NCBI RefSeq assembly: GCF_031199965.1
Contig: NZ_CP133605.1
Coordinates: forward strand, 1,520,501-1,584,500
Direction: 5' to 3'
Source: Paenibacillus sp. D2_2
GTDB lineage: Bacteria > Bacillota > Bacilli > Paenibacillales > Paenibacillaceae
DNA: 64,000 bases
Shown here piece by piece: positions 1 through 7,164 of the stretch. The notes below the pieces were generated by a model. The model was not told the DNA's origin, made no database searches, and saw only the letters and a list, made by a program, of their open reading frames with translations. Made by a program: the position numbers and the translations under genes. Every line of letters begins with the position of its first letter. Positions within the stretch are counted from its first letter, which is position 1.

Positions 1-280
1 AGTAGCCAAGCGATTCCAGCCATTTCTGCGCCTCTGCTGCATGCGGCAGTCTGCTGTCACGCAGTCCCATTACGAAGCCTCTCGGATGGCGCCATAGATG
101 ACATACAGCGGGACCTCCCTTGCCTGTATGTCTGCACAACAGCTCATCCAATGCAAAAGGATACAGAATGTCAGACTCCTCTAGGTGTTGCGTGCGATCT
201 AGCAGTAGGATATTGTCTAGTCCATCCGAATGAAATGAAGTCTTACATTCTGCCAATTCTACGACCCCCTTATAAAGCAT
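1..280 (-). CDS. lipL: Octanoyl/lipoate transferase family protein (LipL-like), C-terminus off the window
   Basis: Only the first 93 codons are present, read leftwards from an ATG at 280. The segment GKGGPAV followed by a histidine-containing stretch and GLRDSRLP, then a basic region ending in SLGY, matches the N-terminal part of the biotin/lipoate protein ligase fold of LipL, which moves octanoyl groups from GcvH to E2 subunits. An AAGGGGG ribosome site lies inside the reading frame, 8 bases before a TTG at 256, so translation may start at that TTG. The catalytic part is outside the window, so LipL versus LplA-like assignment rests on the N-terminal pattern alone. Confidence 0.7.
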   Translation of the reverse strand, partial: MLYKGVVELAECKTSFHSDGLDNILLLDRTQHLEESDILYPFALDELLCRHTGKGGPAVCHLWRHPRGFVMGLRDSRLPHAAEAQKWLESLGY

Positions 281-468
281 AAAACAGAAATCCAATCTAT
301 TCGTATCTTAACACGGATGAGTTCGTTACGGAAAACGAGAGACTCGTCGTAAGTCCTCTAGCGATGACATAAATAAGGGTAGCCATTAAAAAATGTGCTA
401 GGATAGATCTTAAAGTAAAGAAGATGATCCGGAATTCGCTGGCTTATATCTGGGGAGGTTCCATATTA

Positions 469-1092
469 ATGAGTGAAGATAATTTAAGCATCAAATTGTC
501 TCTTCGGGAGGCATATGACAATCATGCCGATCTCCGGGATTCAGCACAATTGGAAGATTGGAAGACTGAGGAAAGAGATAAAGTGTTAGGTGCATTCCGA
601 TCGAATGAGGTACAAAGTATTCTAGAAATTGGAGCGGGTCCCGGACGGGATAGCTTATTTTTTAAAGAGCAGGGATTTGATGTTACAGCTGTGGATTTGT
701 CGGAAGAAATGGTCCATTTGTGCTTACAAAAGGGATTGGATGCTAGGGTAATGGATTTTTACCAGCTGGATTTTGCAGATCGATCCTATGATGCGGTCTA
801 TGCCATGAATTGCTTGTTGCATGTACCGAAAGCTCAGCTTCCTGGTGTCCTTGCGGAGATTAAGCGCATTTTGAAGCCAAACTCCTTATTCTACTTAGGG
901 CTCTATGGGGGGATTTCCACCGATGGTATTTGGATGCAGGATCCTTATAAGCCTAAGAGGTACTTTGCTATGTACCCAGATTTGGAGATTCAACAGATCA
1001 TCAAGCGTCATTTTCAAATCGAAGACTTTCATATAAGAGATATGGGGGAAGGAAATCCCCATTTTCAAGCGATGTTGCTTAGAAACTATTAG
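469..1092 (+). CDS. Class I SAM-dependent methyltransferase, small-molecule type
   Basis: A 207-residue Rossmann methyltransferase. The SAM-binding glycine loop ILEIGAGPGRD is near residue 50, the acidic end of strand 2 is VTAVDLSEEM, and the post-IV region reads MNCLLHVPKAQLPGVLAEI followed by LKPNSLFYLG. It resembles the cyclopropane/UbiE-like small-molecule group, but the substrate cannot be read from the sequence. An ATG at 469 with GGGGAGG 10 bases upstream is preferred to the in-frame ATG at 424. It is the first gene of a tightly packed set with a MazG-like pyrophosphohydrolase, a guanylate-kinase-like protein and a dGTPase, which suggests a nucleotide-related role. Confidence 0.8.
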   Translation: MSEDNLSIKLSLREAYDNHADLRDSAQLEDWKTEERDKVLGAFRSNEVQSILEIGAGPGRDSLFFKEQGFDVTAVDLSEEMVHLCLQKGLDARVMDFYQLDFADRSYDAVYAMNCLLHVPKAQLPGVLAEIKRILKPNSLFYLGLYGGISTDGIWMQDPYKPKRYFAMYPDLEIQQIIKRHFQIEDFHIRDMGEGNPHFQAMLLRNY

Positions 1093-1128
1093 CTTACTTC
1101 TATGATTAGAGAGGGGAGTAACGACATC

Positions 1129-1457
1129 ATGCCAGTTTATAATAAGCTTGTCCGGGATCTAATCCCGGAAATTATCGGAGCACAGGGAAGCAGTATACCA
1201 TGAAGACGTTGGACATGGAGAAATATATTATAGAACTTCGAAAAAAACTGCAGGAAGAGCATCAGGAATACATAACAGCGGAAACGGATCAGGAGGCTTC
1301 CAAGGAACTAGCAGATATGCTTGAGGTTATTTATGCTTTGGCAACAGTTCATGGAGCTACAGAGCAAGAACTGAATCAGTTGTGTAGTGAAAAAGTGCAG
1401 AAGCGCGATAGATTACATTATAGTAATTTCAAGAATGTTGCATCACTGGAATTGTGA
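1129..1457 (+). CDS. MazG-like phosphoribosyl-ATP pyrophosphohydrolase-type protein (frame broken near 1195)
   Basis: The N-terminal MPVYNKLVRDLIPEII is the hallmark opening of small MazG-superfamily NTP pyrophosphohydrolases. After about 22 residues the frame shifts and continues as MKTLDMEKYIIELRKKLQEE, with the metal-binding EExxE-like helix (LQEEHQEY) and the later ELADMLEVIYAL helix (ExxD) that binds Mg. One missing base around 1193-1197 (AGTATACC for AGTTATACC) restores a single protein of about 109 residues, the usual length. A GAGGGG site precedes the ATG at 1129. The family hydrolyses nucleoside triphosphates to monophosphates. It lies 13 bases upstream of the guanylate-kinase-like gene. 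Confidence 0.72.
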
Positions 1458-1470
1458 GGTGAAGGATATT

Positions 1471-2031
1471 ATGTCAATATTGTTAGTCGTTCTTCAAGGG
1501 CCAAGTGCGTCAGGGAAAAGTACAATTCAGATTAAATTGGGACTTCCCCGCGTTGTGACTTGGACTTCACGTCTGCCGCGCGAAGGTGAGATTGACGGAG
1601 TTGATTATTTTATTAGAACAAAAGAAGAAATGCAGCGACTGTATGAACAAGGTCAGATGATAGAAATGACACAATATCATGGGAATTTTTACGGTACTCC
1701 AATACAGTTGCTTGAAGATATTTTCCACAAGTCGGAGCGAAGATCAGTTATTTTGGATGAGGCCGGAGCTAAAAAGATTAAACAGTTTTTCAATGACAAA
1801 ATACTGATTATAGGAGTAAAGGCAGAACGACATGAATGTGCGCAGCGTCTTGAAGCTCGTGGCCATAGTACCTCGGATATAAATGCACGTCTCGAAACAT
1901 TTGAATTAGAAATCGATGCGTTGTCGCACTGTGATCTCGTTTTAAACAATACATATTGGAATAAGGAAAAGATTGATCAAGTTGTTCAATATCTCAAAGA
2001 AGGGTTGGAGAAACAACATGGCACATTATGA
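1471..2031 (+). CDS. Guanylate-kinase-like nucleotide kinase
   Basis: A 186-residue protein with a P-loop GPSASGKST at residues 10-18, the guanylate-binding TWTSRLPREGEIDGVDY segment typical of GMP kinases (here TWTSR replaces the usual T-T-R-x-R-x-G-E), and a lid-like RLEARGHSTSDINARL region. The start is the ATG at 1471 with GAGGTGAAGG upstream. An in-frame reading from 1387 would overlap the MazG-like gene and lacks a ribosome site. It is shorter than housekeeping Gmk (about 200-205 residues) and overlaps the next gene by 14 bases, implying co-translation. Likely activity is phosphorylation of GMP, dGMP or a modified nucleotide; the exact substrate is inferred. Confidence 0.75.
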   Translation: MSILLVVLQGPSASGKSTIQIKLGLPRVVTWTSRLPREGEIDGVDYFIRTKEEMQRLYEQGQMIEMTQYHGNFYGTPIQLLEDIFHKSERRSVILDEAGAKKIKQFFNDKILIIGVKAERHECAQRLEARGHSTSDINARLETFELEIDALSHCDLVLNNTYWNKEKIDQVVQYLKEGLEKQHGTL

Positions 2032-3201
2032 TGAATTAACTATTGATTTTGTTAAGCAGTGGAACGAGAAATTAGATGGAATGGATTTTCGGCTGAATGA
2101 GGTGGATGGAGACGATCGTGGACGCGATGCCTATGCAAGGGATTATGCTCGTATTTTGTACTCATCTTCTTTTCGTCGTCTTCAAGGTAAGATGCAACTA
2201 CTTGGTATAGAACGATATAACTTTATACGAAACCGCTTGACTCATAGTATGGAGGTTGCGCAAATCGCTCGCGGCATTGCTTCTGATATGGAAGTAGATC
2301 ATACCTTTGTTGTAGAGGCTTGCGCCCTAGCACACGATTTGGGTAATCCACCAATCGGTCATCATGGTGAAATGATATTGAACGAACTCGTACAGGATAT
2401 CGGTATTGAGAAAAAGCACCACGCCTTCCGTGGATTGAATTTAACGTTTCGTACACAACTCGGAGTAATAAAATATTTTCGGAAGTATGAAAATGGTAAA
2501 AACAAAAAGTTTATTTACGACGAGGACTATCAAGAAATTTGTAGTGTACTTGAGGAGCACAAAATTGACTTGCCGGAAGTAGCTACCATTGACATGCAAA
2601 TTATGGATTTAGCGGATGAAATCGCTTATGCCGCTCATGATTTGGAAGATTGCCTCAGTCAACACTTGTTCACTATAGACGATTTGCTGTATGAGTTTCA
2701 AATTAGTGAGAAATATAGAGAGGCATATGACGAACTTAATGCAATTGTGAATCAATGTAGGGATTTTGCGAAGAAGGGGGTTTATTTCCAATCTTCGGAG
2801 GAGTATTCGTTCCTCTTTCGGAAGGAACTAACATCAAAGATTGTCAATCGATTAATCCGTGATATATTTTACGACCAAGAGAAAGACAGATTATTCTACA
2901 GAGAACACAATAAATTGGCAGAAGGCTTGAAAATGCTCGTGTTCTCTCTTATTATGCGGCGTCCGTCCATTCAATTGTATGAGAAAAAGGGGAGAAAGTA
3001 CTCCGTGGGCTCTACGAGGTATATAAGGATGAACACTTAAACGAAGACCTGAAGTTACTACCACCAGAGTACCGTATTTTTGAGGACGATACTGAGCGCA
3101 GACGTAATATTATTGACTTTATATCAGGTATGATGGATCAATTTGCAATGCATGAGTATGAAAAATATTATGGGACTGGGGAATTAGAAAGATTAATGTA
3201 A
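2018..3201 (+). CDS. dgt: dGTPase-like HD-domain triphosphohydrolase (frame broken near 2990)
   Basis: The HD-superfamily dNTP triphosphohydrolase pattern is clear: RNRLTHSMEVAQIARGI provides the first His, and ACALAHDLGNPPIGHHGE provides the His-Asp pair and the signature of bacterial dGTPases. MDLADEIAYAAHDLED supplies the later Asp. These enzymes convert dGTP to deoxyguanosine and triphosphate. The reading frame ends early at 3040, but removing one indel in the G run 2989-2992 extends it through PPEYRIFEDDTERRRN to a stop at 3201, giving about 394 residues. The start ATG at 2018 lies inside the kinase gene. Two strong hairpins follow, so it closes the four-gene cassette. Confidence 0.8.
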
Positions 3202-3243
3202 ATCAGATATTTTTAGGGCGAGTTATGGTTTTGTTCCTATACG

Positions 3244-3291
3244 ACGTGAATTGATTTGATAATGTATAAAGTCAAATTAGTTCACGTTTTT
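3244..3291 (+). terminator. Hairpin plus T-run after the nucleotide cassette
   Basis: A 16-base stem (3244-3259 with 3272-3287) pairs fully if two G-U pairs are allowed, with a 12-base loop, and is followed directly by a T-run. It sits 43 bases past the dGTPase stop and fits an intrinsic terminator. Its stem begins ACGTGAA, the same core as in the second hairpin downstream. Confidence 0.65.
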
Positions 3292-3302
3292 TGTTATGGA
3301 AC

Positions 3303-3350
3303 AAAAATTCACGTTATATCACGTTGTATAGTGATATAACGTGAATTTTT
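3303..3350. terminator. Perfect 20-bp stem hairpin, probably bidirectional terminator
   Basis: Bases 3303-3322 and 3331-3350 are perfect reverse complements around an 8-base loop (GTTGTATA). The stem starts with A5 and ends with T5, so it can act as a terminator on either strand. It shares the TTCACGT/ACGTGAA core with the neighbouring hairpin, suggesting duplication. Confidence 0.6.
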
Positions 3351-3468
3351 TACTTAAAGGTCCCTTTAGATTTCTACGAAATGCCTGTGTATAGTAAATC
3401 TGAAGTAGGAAAAAGTTGCATAAAAGGTTTTTCGTCGAGGAATCAGAATAAAAGGGGAGTTGAAATGC

Positions 3469-4167
3469 ATGAAGCTTAAGTGGCTTATTGGAACGTGGAT
3501 TATTTCAATTATTTTAACAGGATGCGGGGCTGATAATAAATTCGAGAATACGATCTCGGATTCTGATCAAATTCAACAATCACAATTAAATGAGGACAAC
3601 TTCAAGCCATTAGATTCTGAGCCAACAAATGTTGCCTCTACTGTTGTCACTGAAGAAAATGATCAGAAAAATTTTAAGTTGCCCAAAGATTTATTAATTG
3701 AAGGGTGGAAGGTGGGTGTACCATTCTCTGAGGTTGTTGGAAAACTACCGAAAGATTCAGAAATCGATGATAGTTATATGCGATATAGGTTCAAATCGAA
3801 GTCCCTTGATTTATATTTTACAGGGGGAGGTATTCTGGACTATATTGTCACCGATGAGCCGGGTATAGGGCTGAATGTAAACTTACATGTTGGAGATGAA
3901 GAGCAGAAGATTGAAAATGTTCTTGGAGAAACTGTAAAAAAGGAAAGTGTAAAGGATGGTTACTTAGGTTATACATATTCTTTTGATTTTTATGACATTA
4001 TCATTTTCACAAAAGATAATATAGTTCAAGGTATTGCAATGCAACTTACAGGAAGTCCAACAATCTACGAGCCAGAGGAAATTAGCAACTATTATAGCAA
4101 TTATATTGAAACTATAAATAACAATACACCACGAACCAACTCAAATGTGCCCAAAAAGAAACAATGA
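3469..4167 (+). CDS. Predicted lipoprotein of unknown function
   Basis: The N-terminus MKLKWLIGTWIISIILTGCG is a lipoprotein signal with lipobox LTGC, so the mature protein should be anchored outside the membrane at cysteine 19. The ATG at 3469 is chosen because AGGGGAG lies 9 bases upstream; a TTG at 3460 abuts that site and is too close. The mature part is acidic and Ser/Asn-rich at first, then has a beta-rich domain (LLIEGWKVGVPFSEVVGKLPKDSE, then YRFKSKSLDLYFTGGGILDYI) that recalls small secreted domains of spore formers. No enzyme motif is seen. It overlaps the next gene by 4 bases. Confidence 0.7.
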   Translation: MKLKWLIGTWIISIILTGCGADNKFENTISDSDQIQQSQLNEDNFKPLDSEPTNVASTVVTEENDQKNFKLPKDLLIEGWKVGVPFSEVVGKLPKDSEIDDSYMRYRFKSKSLDLYFTGGGILDYIVTDEPGIGLNVNLHVGDEEQKIENVLGETVKKESVKDGYLGYTYSFDFYDIIIFTKDNIVQGIAMQLTGSPTIYEPEEISNYYSNYIETINNNTPRTNSNVPKKKQ

Positions 4168-4544
4168 AATATACTACCCGTGATGAACTGATTGCGTTAA
4201 AAAATGATTTTTTTAACCGTTATAAAACCTTGCTTGAGGTCATAAGTCACGATTCTTCTAATAGCGAAAAAATAGATTCTATTTTTTCGGATATTGATTT
4301 TAACCAAGTTGAACTTGATTTAGAATTCGCATCTAATTATTGGTCTAGTAAAGACAAGATGCTCGCACAATTGATAACTGAATTTGTTGAAACGGTACTT
4401 GATGTTTACCAATGGCAAATTATCCAAAACAACTCTGACGATGATCAAATCAGGTCGGCTGCCGCATATCAAATAAGGGATTCAGCTGTAAAGGCACAAA
4501 ATACAAATCAGAAGATTCTGATAATGATTAATTACAAAGAATAA
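4164..4544 (+). CDS. Hypothetical 126-residue protein coupled to the lipoprotein
   Basis: The start ATG overlaps the stop of the lipoprotein gene (ATGA), so the two are probably translated together. The protein is mainly helical and soluble, with no signal peptide or membrane segment, rich in Asp, Asn and Ser. It has a run of predicted helices (KMLAQLITEFVETVLDVYQW, then SAAAYQIRDSAVKAQNTNQK). No known family was recognised. Pairing with a secreted lipoprotein may point to a partner or cytoplasmic counterpart, but that is only a guess from position. Confidence 0.55.
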   Translation: MKYTTRDELIALKNDFFNRYKTLLEVISHDSSNSEKIDSIFSDIDFNQVELDLEFASNYWSSKDKMLAQLITEFVETVLDVYQWQIIQNNSDDDQIRSAAAYQIRDSAVKAQNTNQKILIMINYKE

Positions 4545-4632
4545 ATTTTGTTGCAGTAAAGGTTAGATTTACTTAAGAGATCGAAGGTCAAATTTAGAAG
4601 TTCAGATTAATTTAATGAAGGAGATGTGTTTA

Positions 4633-5154
4633 ATGCAGACCGCTAAATTAACCGATAAAGTGCTGAAATCCCAAGGGTGGGCATACCAATTTGATTTGTC
4701 TATATTAGCTGACAGGCGTGAGGATTCGATCAATGAGCATATGCGGAATGTGTATCTATCAGCGATCGATACACTGTCCAAGCAGAGATCTCAAAAAATA
4801 TTGAAAGGCCCCTTTTACCTTTGGATTAGTCAGAAAAAGCTCTTAAGCAATAACAATCAATGGGTTGACGGATTTTCATTAATTGTTACACCTCTGTTTC
4901 AAAAGGTTGTAGGTAGAGATGTAAACCCGATTGTGGAGTCGATGTGGCAGCATAAAGGATATCTCAGAACGGAATCTGCCGTTCCTCTACTAGAAGGAGC
5001 CGTTCCCTCTTGCATTTTTAAGGAGGGTGAGGCATTTCCGATTGAGTTGGATGATGAGTTATTAACTAGACTATCGGACACGTTCGAAGAATATCAATAC
5101 ATGTTGTCACTTGTGAATCCAGGAATGAGTCTTAGATCTAATCCTTACGAATAG
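4633..5154 (+). CDS. Hypothetical protein, 173 residues
   Basis: AAGGAG at 4618-4623 lies 9 bases before the ATG at 4633, which decides the start over the ATG at 4615. The product is soluble, with no signal peptide. Visible features are a helical N-terminal half (RREDSINEHMRNVYLSAIDTL), a WISQKKLL segment, and an acidic C-terminal half with ELDDELLTRLSDTFEEYQYM. I do not recognise the family. A good terminator follows, so it may be a single-gene unit or the end of the lipoprotein transcript. Confidence 0.55.
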   Translation: MQTAKLTDKVLKSQGWAYQFDLSILADRREDSINEHMRNVYLSAIDTLSKQRSQKILKGPFYLWISQKKLLSNNNQWVDGFSLIVTPLFQKVVGRDVNPIVESMWQHKGYLRTESAVPLLEGAVPSCIFKEGEAFPIELDDELLTRLSDTFEEYQYMLSLVNPGMSLRSNPYE

Positions 5155-5215
5155 GTTCATCTTTGGTCTAACGGATCTATCTTTGAAATTAGATTTTTAT
5201 GAATACTGAGCTGTT

Positions 5216-5250
5216 GAGCGTTGGGGATGTTCCGTCAGCGCTCTTTTTTT
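5216..5250 (+). terminator. Intrinsic terminator, GAGCG...CGCTC type
   Basis: GAGCGTTG (5216-5223) pairs with CAGCGCTC (5236-5243) with one G-U pair, followed by T7. The same stem sequence recurs at 31750-31779, so it belongs to a local terminator family. Confidence 0.7.
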
Positions 5251-5334
5251 ATTTCATAATCTGAATATAAATCTATTATTGACTAATGATCCCCAGTTCT
5301 ATGGAAGGACATATGTGGTAATCGTCGAAGTATG

Positions 5335-5340
5335 TATAAT
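5335..5340 (+). promoter_or_regulatory. Possible -10 element for the WYL regulator
   Basis: A consensus TATAAT lies 29 bases before the ATG of the regulator. No good -35 box is visible at the proper distance, so this is a weak call. Confidence 0.35.
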
Positions 5341-5369
5341 AATAAAACCCGAAGTAGGAGATTTGAACT

Positions 5370-6315
5370 ATGTCAGACAAATTGTTTAGATGGTTTAAGA
5401 TAATTTACGCTATTCAAGCAAGGCCTGGAATTAATGCCAAGGAACTAGCGGACAGATGTGAGACGGATGAGAGAACAATCTATCGGGATCTACGTTCACT
5501 CGATGTTCTAGCCCCAATTACGAATAACGGATATGGAAAGGGCGGGGGATTTCGCTTTATTTCCGTTTAACTGGACACAGCAGGAGGCGATGGTGTTTTC
5601 CATGCTGCCTTCCTTTGTTGATCAGAGTAATATGCCACCTGGATTCGATACAGCTTATGACAAGGTGATGGCAGCTCATTTTCGACAGAAGAGTAGAGAC
5701 CGGGAAATTTTACAGCAAGTTATAGATATTATTCAGATGGGTTCTCCAGCATACCGGGAAGATGCACCCAATTACTTGTTTCAAGTGATCCAAGTGATTG
5801 TTGAAGAGAAGACCATTACGGCTATATACCATACGCAGAGCAGGAATGAGCGAACAGAACGCGAAATTGATCCATACTATCTTGTTCCAAGAGAACAGCG
5901 CTTCTATTTAATAGGGTATTGTCATCAGGCGGAGGATATTCGTACATTTCGATTAAGCAGATTTCGTTCGATGGAGATCACCAGCCGCAAATTTAATCGT
6001 GGAGATTTCAACATTAAGAGTTATCTGAAGAATACTTGGTCGATTGAACGTAGGGATCAGAATATCCAATTCAAAGTAAAATTCTCACCGAATGTAGCGC
6101 GTTACATTAAAGAAGAGGAAATGTTCGTACGACCAAGAATGACGGATTTGCCGGATGGTAGCCTTTTGTTCGAGGTGACCCTGAACCATGACCGCGAGTT
6201 TATCAATTGGGTCAGCCAGTACGGCCCAGATGCTGAGATATTGGCGCCAACGTCTTACAGGAAGTTTATGAAGGAACGGTTGAGTCAATGGAGTAAGTTA
6301 TATGAGCGAGAATAA
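5370..6315 (+). CDS. YafY-type HTH + WYL-domain transcriptional regulator (frame broken near 5540-5570)
   Basis: The first reading segment (5370-5570) is a winged helix-turn-helix of the DeoR/YafY type: LFRWFKIIYAIQARPGINAKELA, then DERTIYRDLRSLD. The second (5533-6315) carries the WYL sensor domain, with REIDPYYLVPREQRFYLIGY, then FRLSRFRSMEIT, and a WCX-like C-terminus. Together they make one regulator of about 315 residues. The junction falls where GGGGGATTTCGCTTTATT occurs. The overlap of the two segments suggests either a single-base indel or collapse of a short tandem copy. WYL proteins bind small ligands or nucleic acid and often regulate defence loci; here the target is unknown. Confidence 0.75.
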
Positions 6316-6338
6316 GGAATAGCGCTATCACGCCATTC

Positions 6339-6986
6339 CTAGCAGCTTAGCCAGTTGACTGAATGGAAGGTTCTCCTCCTGCCCGTTGAATACACCAGTT
6401 CCGAGACGTACAATTGATCTTCCGCAGCATTGTTCTCAACCATATTGATATTTGGAAAGATTGAAGTGAAGATGACGGCTGTATTAAAGGCATCATTCAA
6501 TGCCCGTTGTGGTTCTCCGACAAATGGAAGTTGCAATAGATCCAGAGCTCTCTTCAGTCCGAACCTTTGTCGATGGTCTGGACTGTGGAGCCGAGTGAAT
6601 GCGAGCTGTATGTCGTTATAATTTTGTAGACAATCCAAGGGAATATTGTGATAACGACAATGCTGGATGAGCTGGTATTTATCATCTGGCCCCCATGCAC
6701 AGAGATAATAGCATTCATCCCCGATCCATTCCAGAAAGACTTCTAACATTTCGGGAAAAGAGGGGGCTTGATTCACTTGCTCCTGAGTAATTCCTGTAAA
6801 CGGTGTGGTCTCCTGTGTTAACTTATATTGCCGGGATGGCTTTACATAAGATTGAAATCTATCGATTATAACGGGGGTGCCGTCTTGTTCTCTACATTTA
6901 ATCGCACCGATTTCAATAATATCCGCGAGATGATAATGCTTGCGTACGACCGTAAATTCTAAATCGAAAATGATGTACGTTGACAT
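6339..6986 (-). CDS. DEDD-type 3'-5' exonuclease domain protein (KapD/ERI-1-like) lacking the usual His
   Basis: A 215-residue exonuclease-fold protein. IIFDLEFT supplies the first Asp-Glu pair, AWGPDDKYQL the second Asp, and RALNDAFNTA the last Asp. In the DEDDh group this last motif is preceded by a catalytic His (H-x4-D); here the position is Gln (codon CAA). The enzyme may therefore be weak, inactive, or use another His. The family trims RNA or DNA 3' ends and includes the sporulation inhibitor KapD. The ATG at 6986 follows an AGGAG site. It is convergent with the WYL regulator and divergent from the AddB-like gene. Confidence 0.75.
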   Translation of the reverse strand: MSTYIIFDLEFTVVRKHYHLADIIEIGAIKCREQDGTPVIIDRFQSYVKPSRQYKLTQETTPFTGITQEQVNQAPSFPEMLEVFLEWIGDECYYLCAWGPDDKYQLIQHCRYHNIPLDCLQNYNDIQLAFTRLHSPDHRQRFGLKRALDLLQLPFVGEPQRALNDAFNTAVIFTSIFPNINMVENNAAEDQLYVSELVYSTGRRRTFHSVNWLSC

Positions 6987-7086
6987 ATAGAATACTCCTC
7001 TCATGATTTATTAAGGACAGCTTAACAAAGAGGAGTGTAAGAGGGTTGTCAGAGAATGGGTGTTCGTCTTGAGCACAGCTCCTTCT

Positions 7087-7100
7087 AGAACGTACATTCG
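7087..7100. promoter_or_regulatory. Possible LexA/SOS box upstream of the AddAB-like genes
   Basis: AGAACGTACATTCG differs at two positions from the Gram-positive LexA consensus CGAAC-N4-GTTCG. It lies 65 bases before the AddB-like start codon, in the divergent promoter region. SOS control of a helicase-nuclease would be sensible, but the match is imperfect. Confidence 0.35.
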
Positions 7101-7164
7101 CTGACATGTTACTGCCAATAGGAAGCTGTAACATAAGACTATGTTAATCATAGGGGGAACAGAT

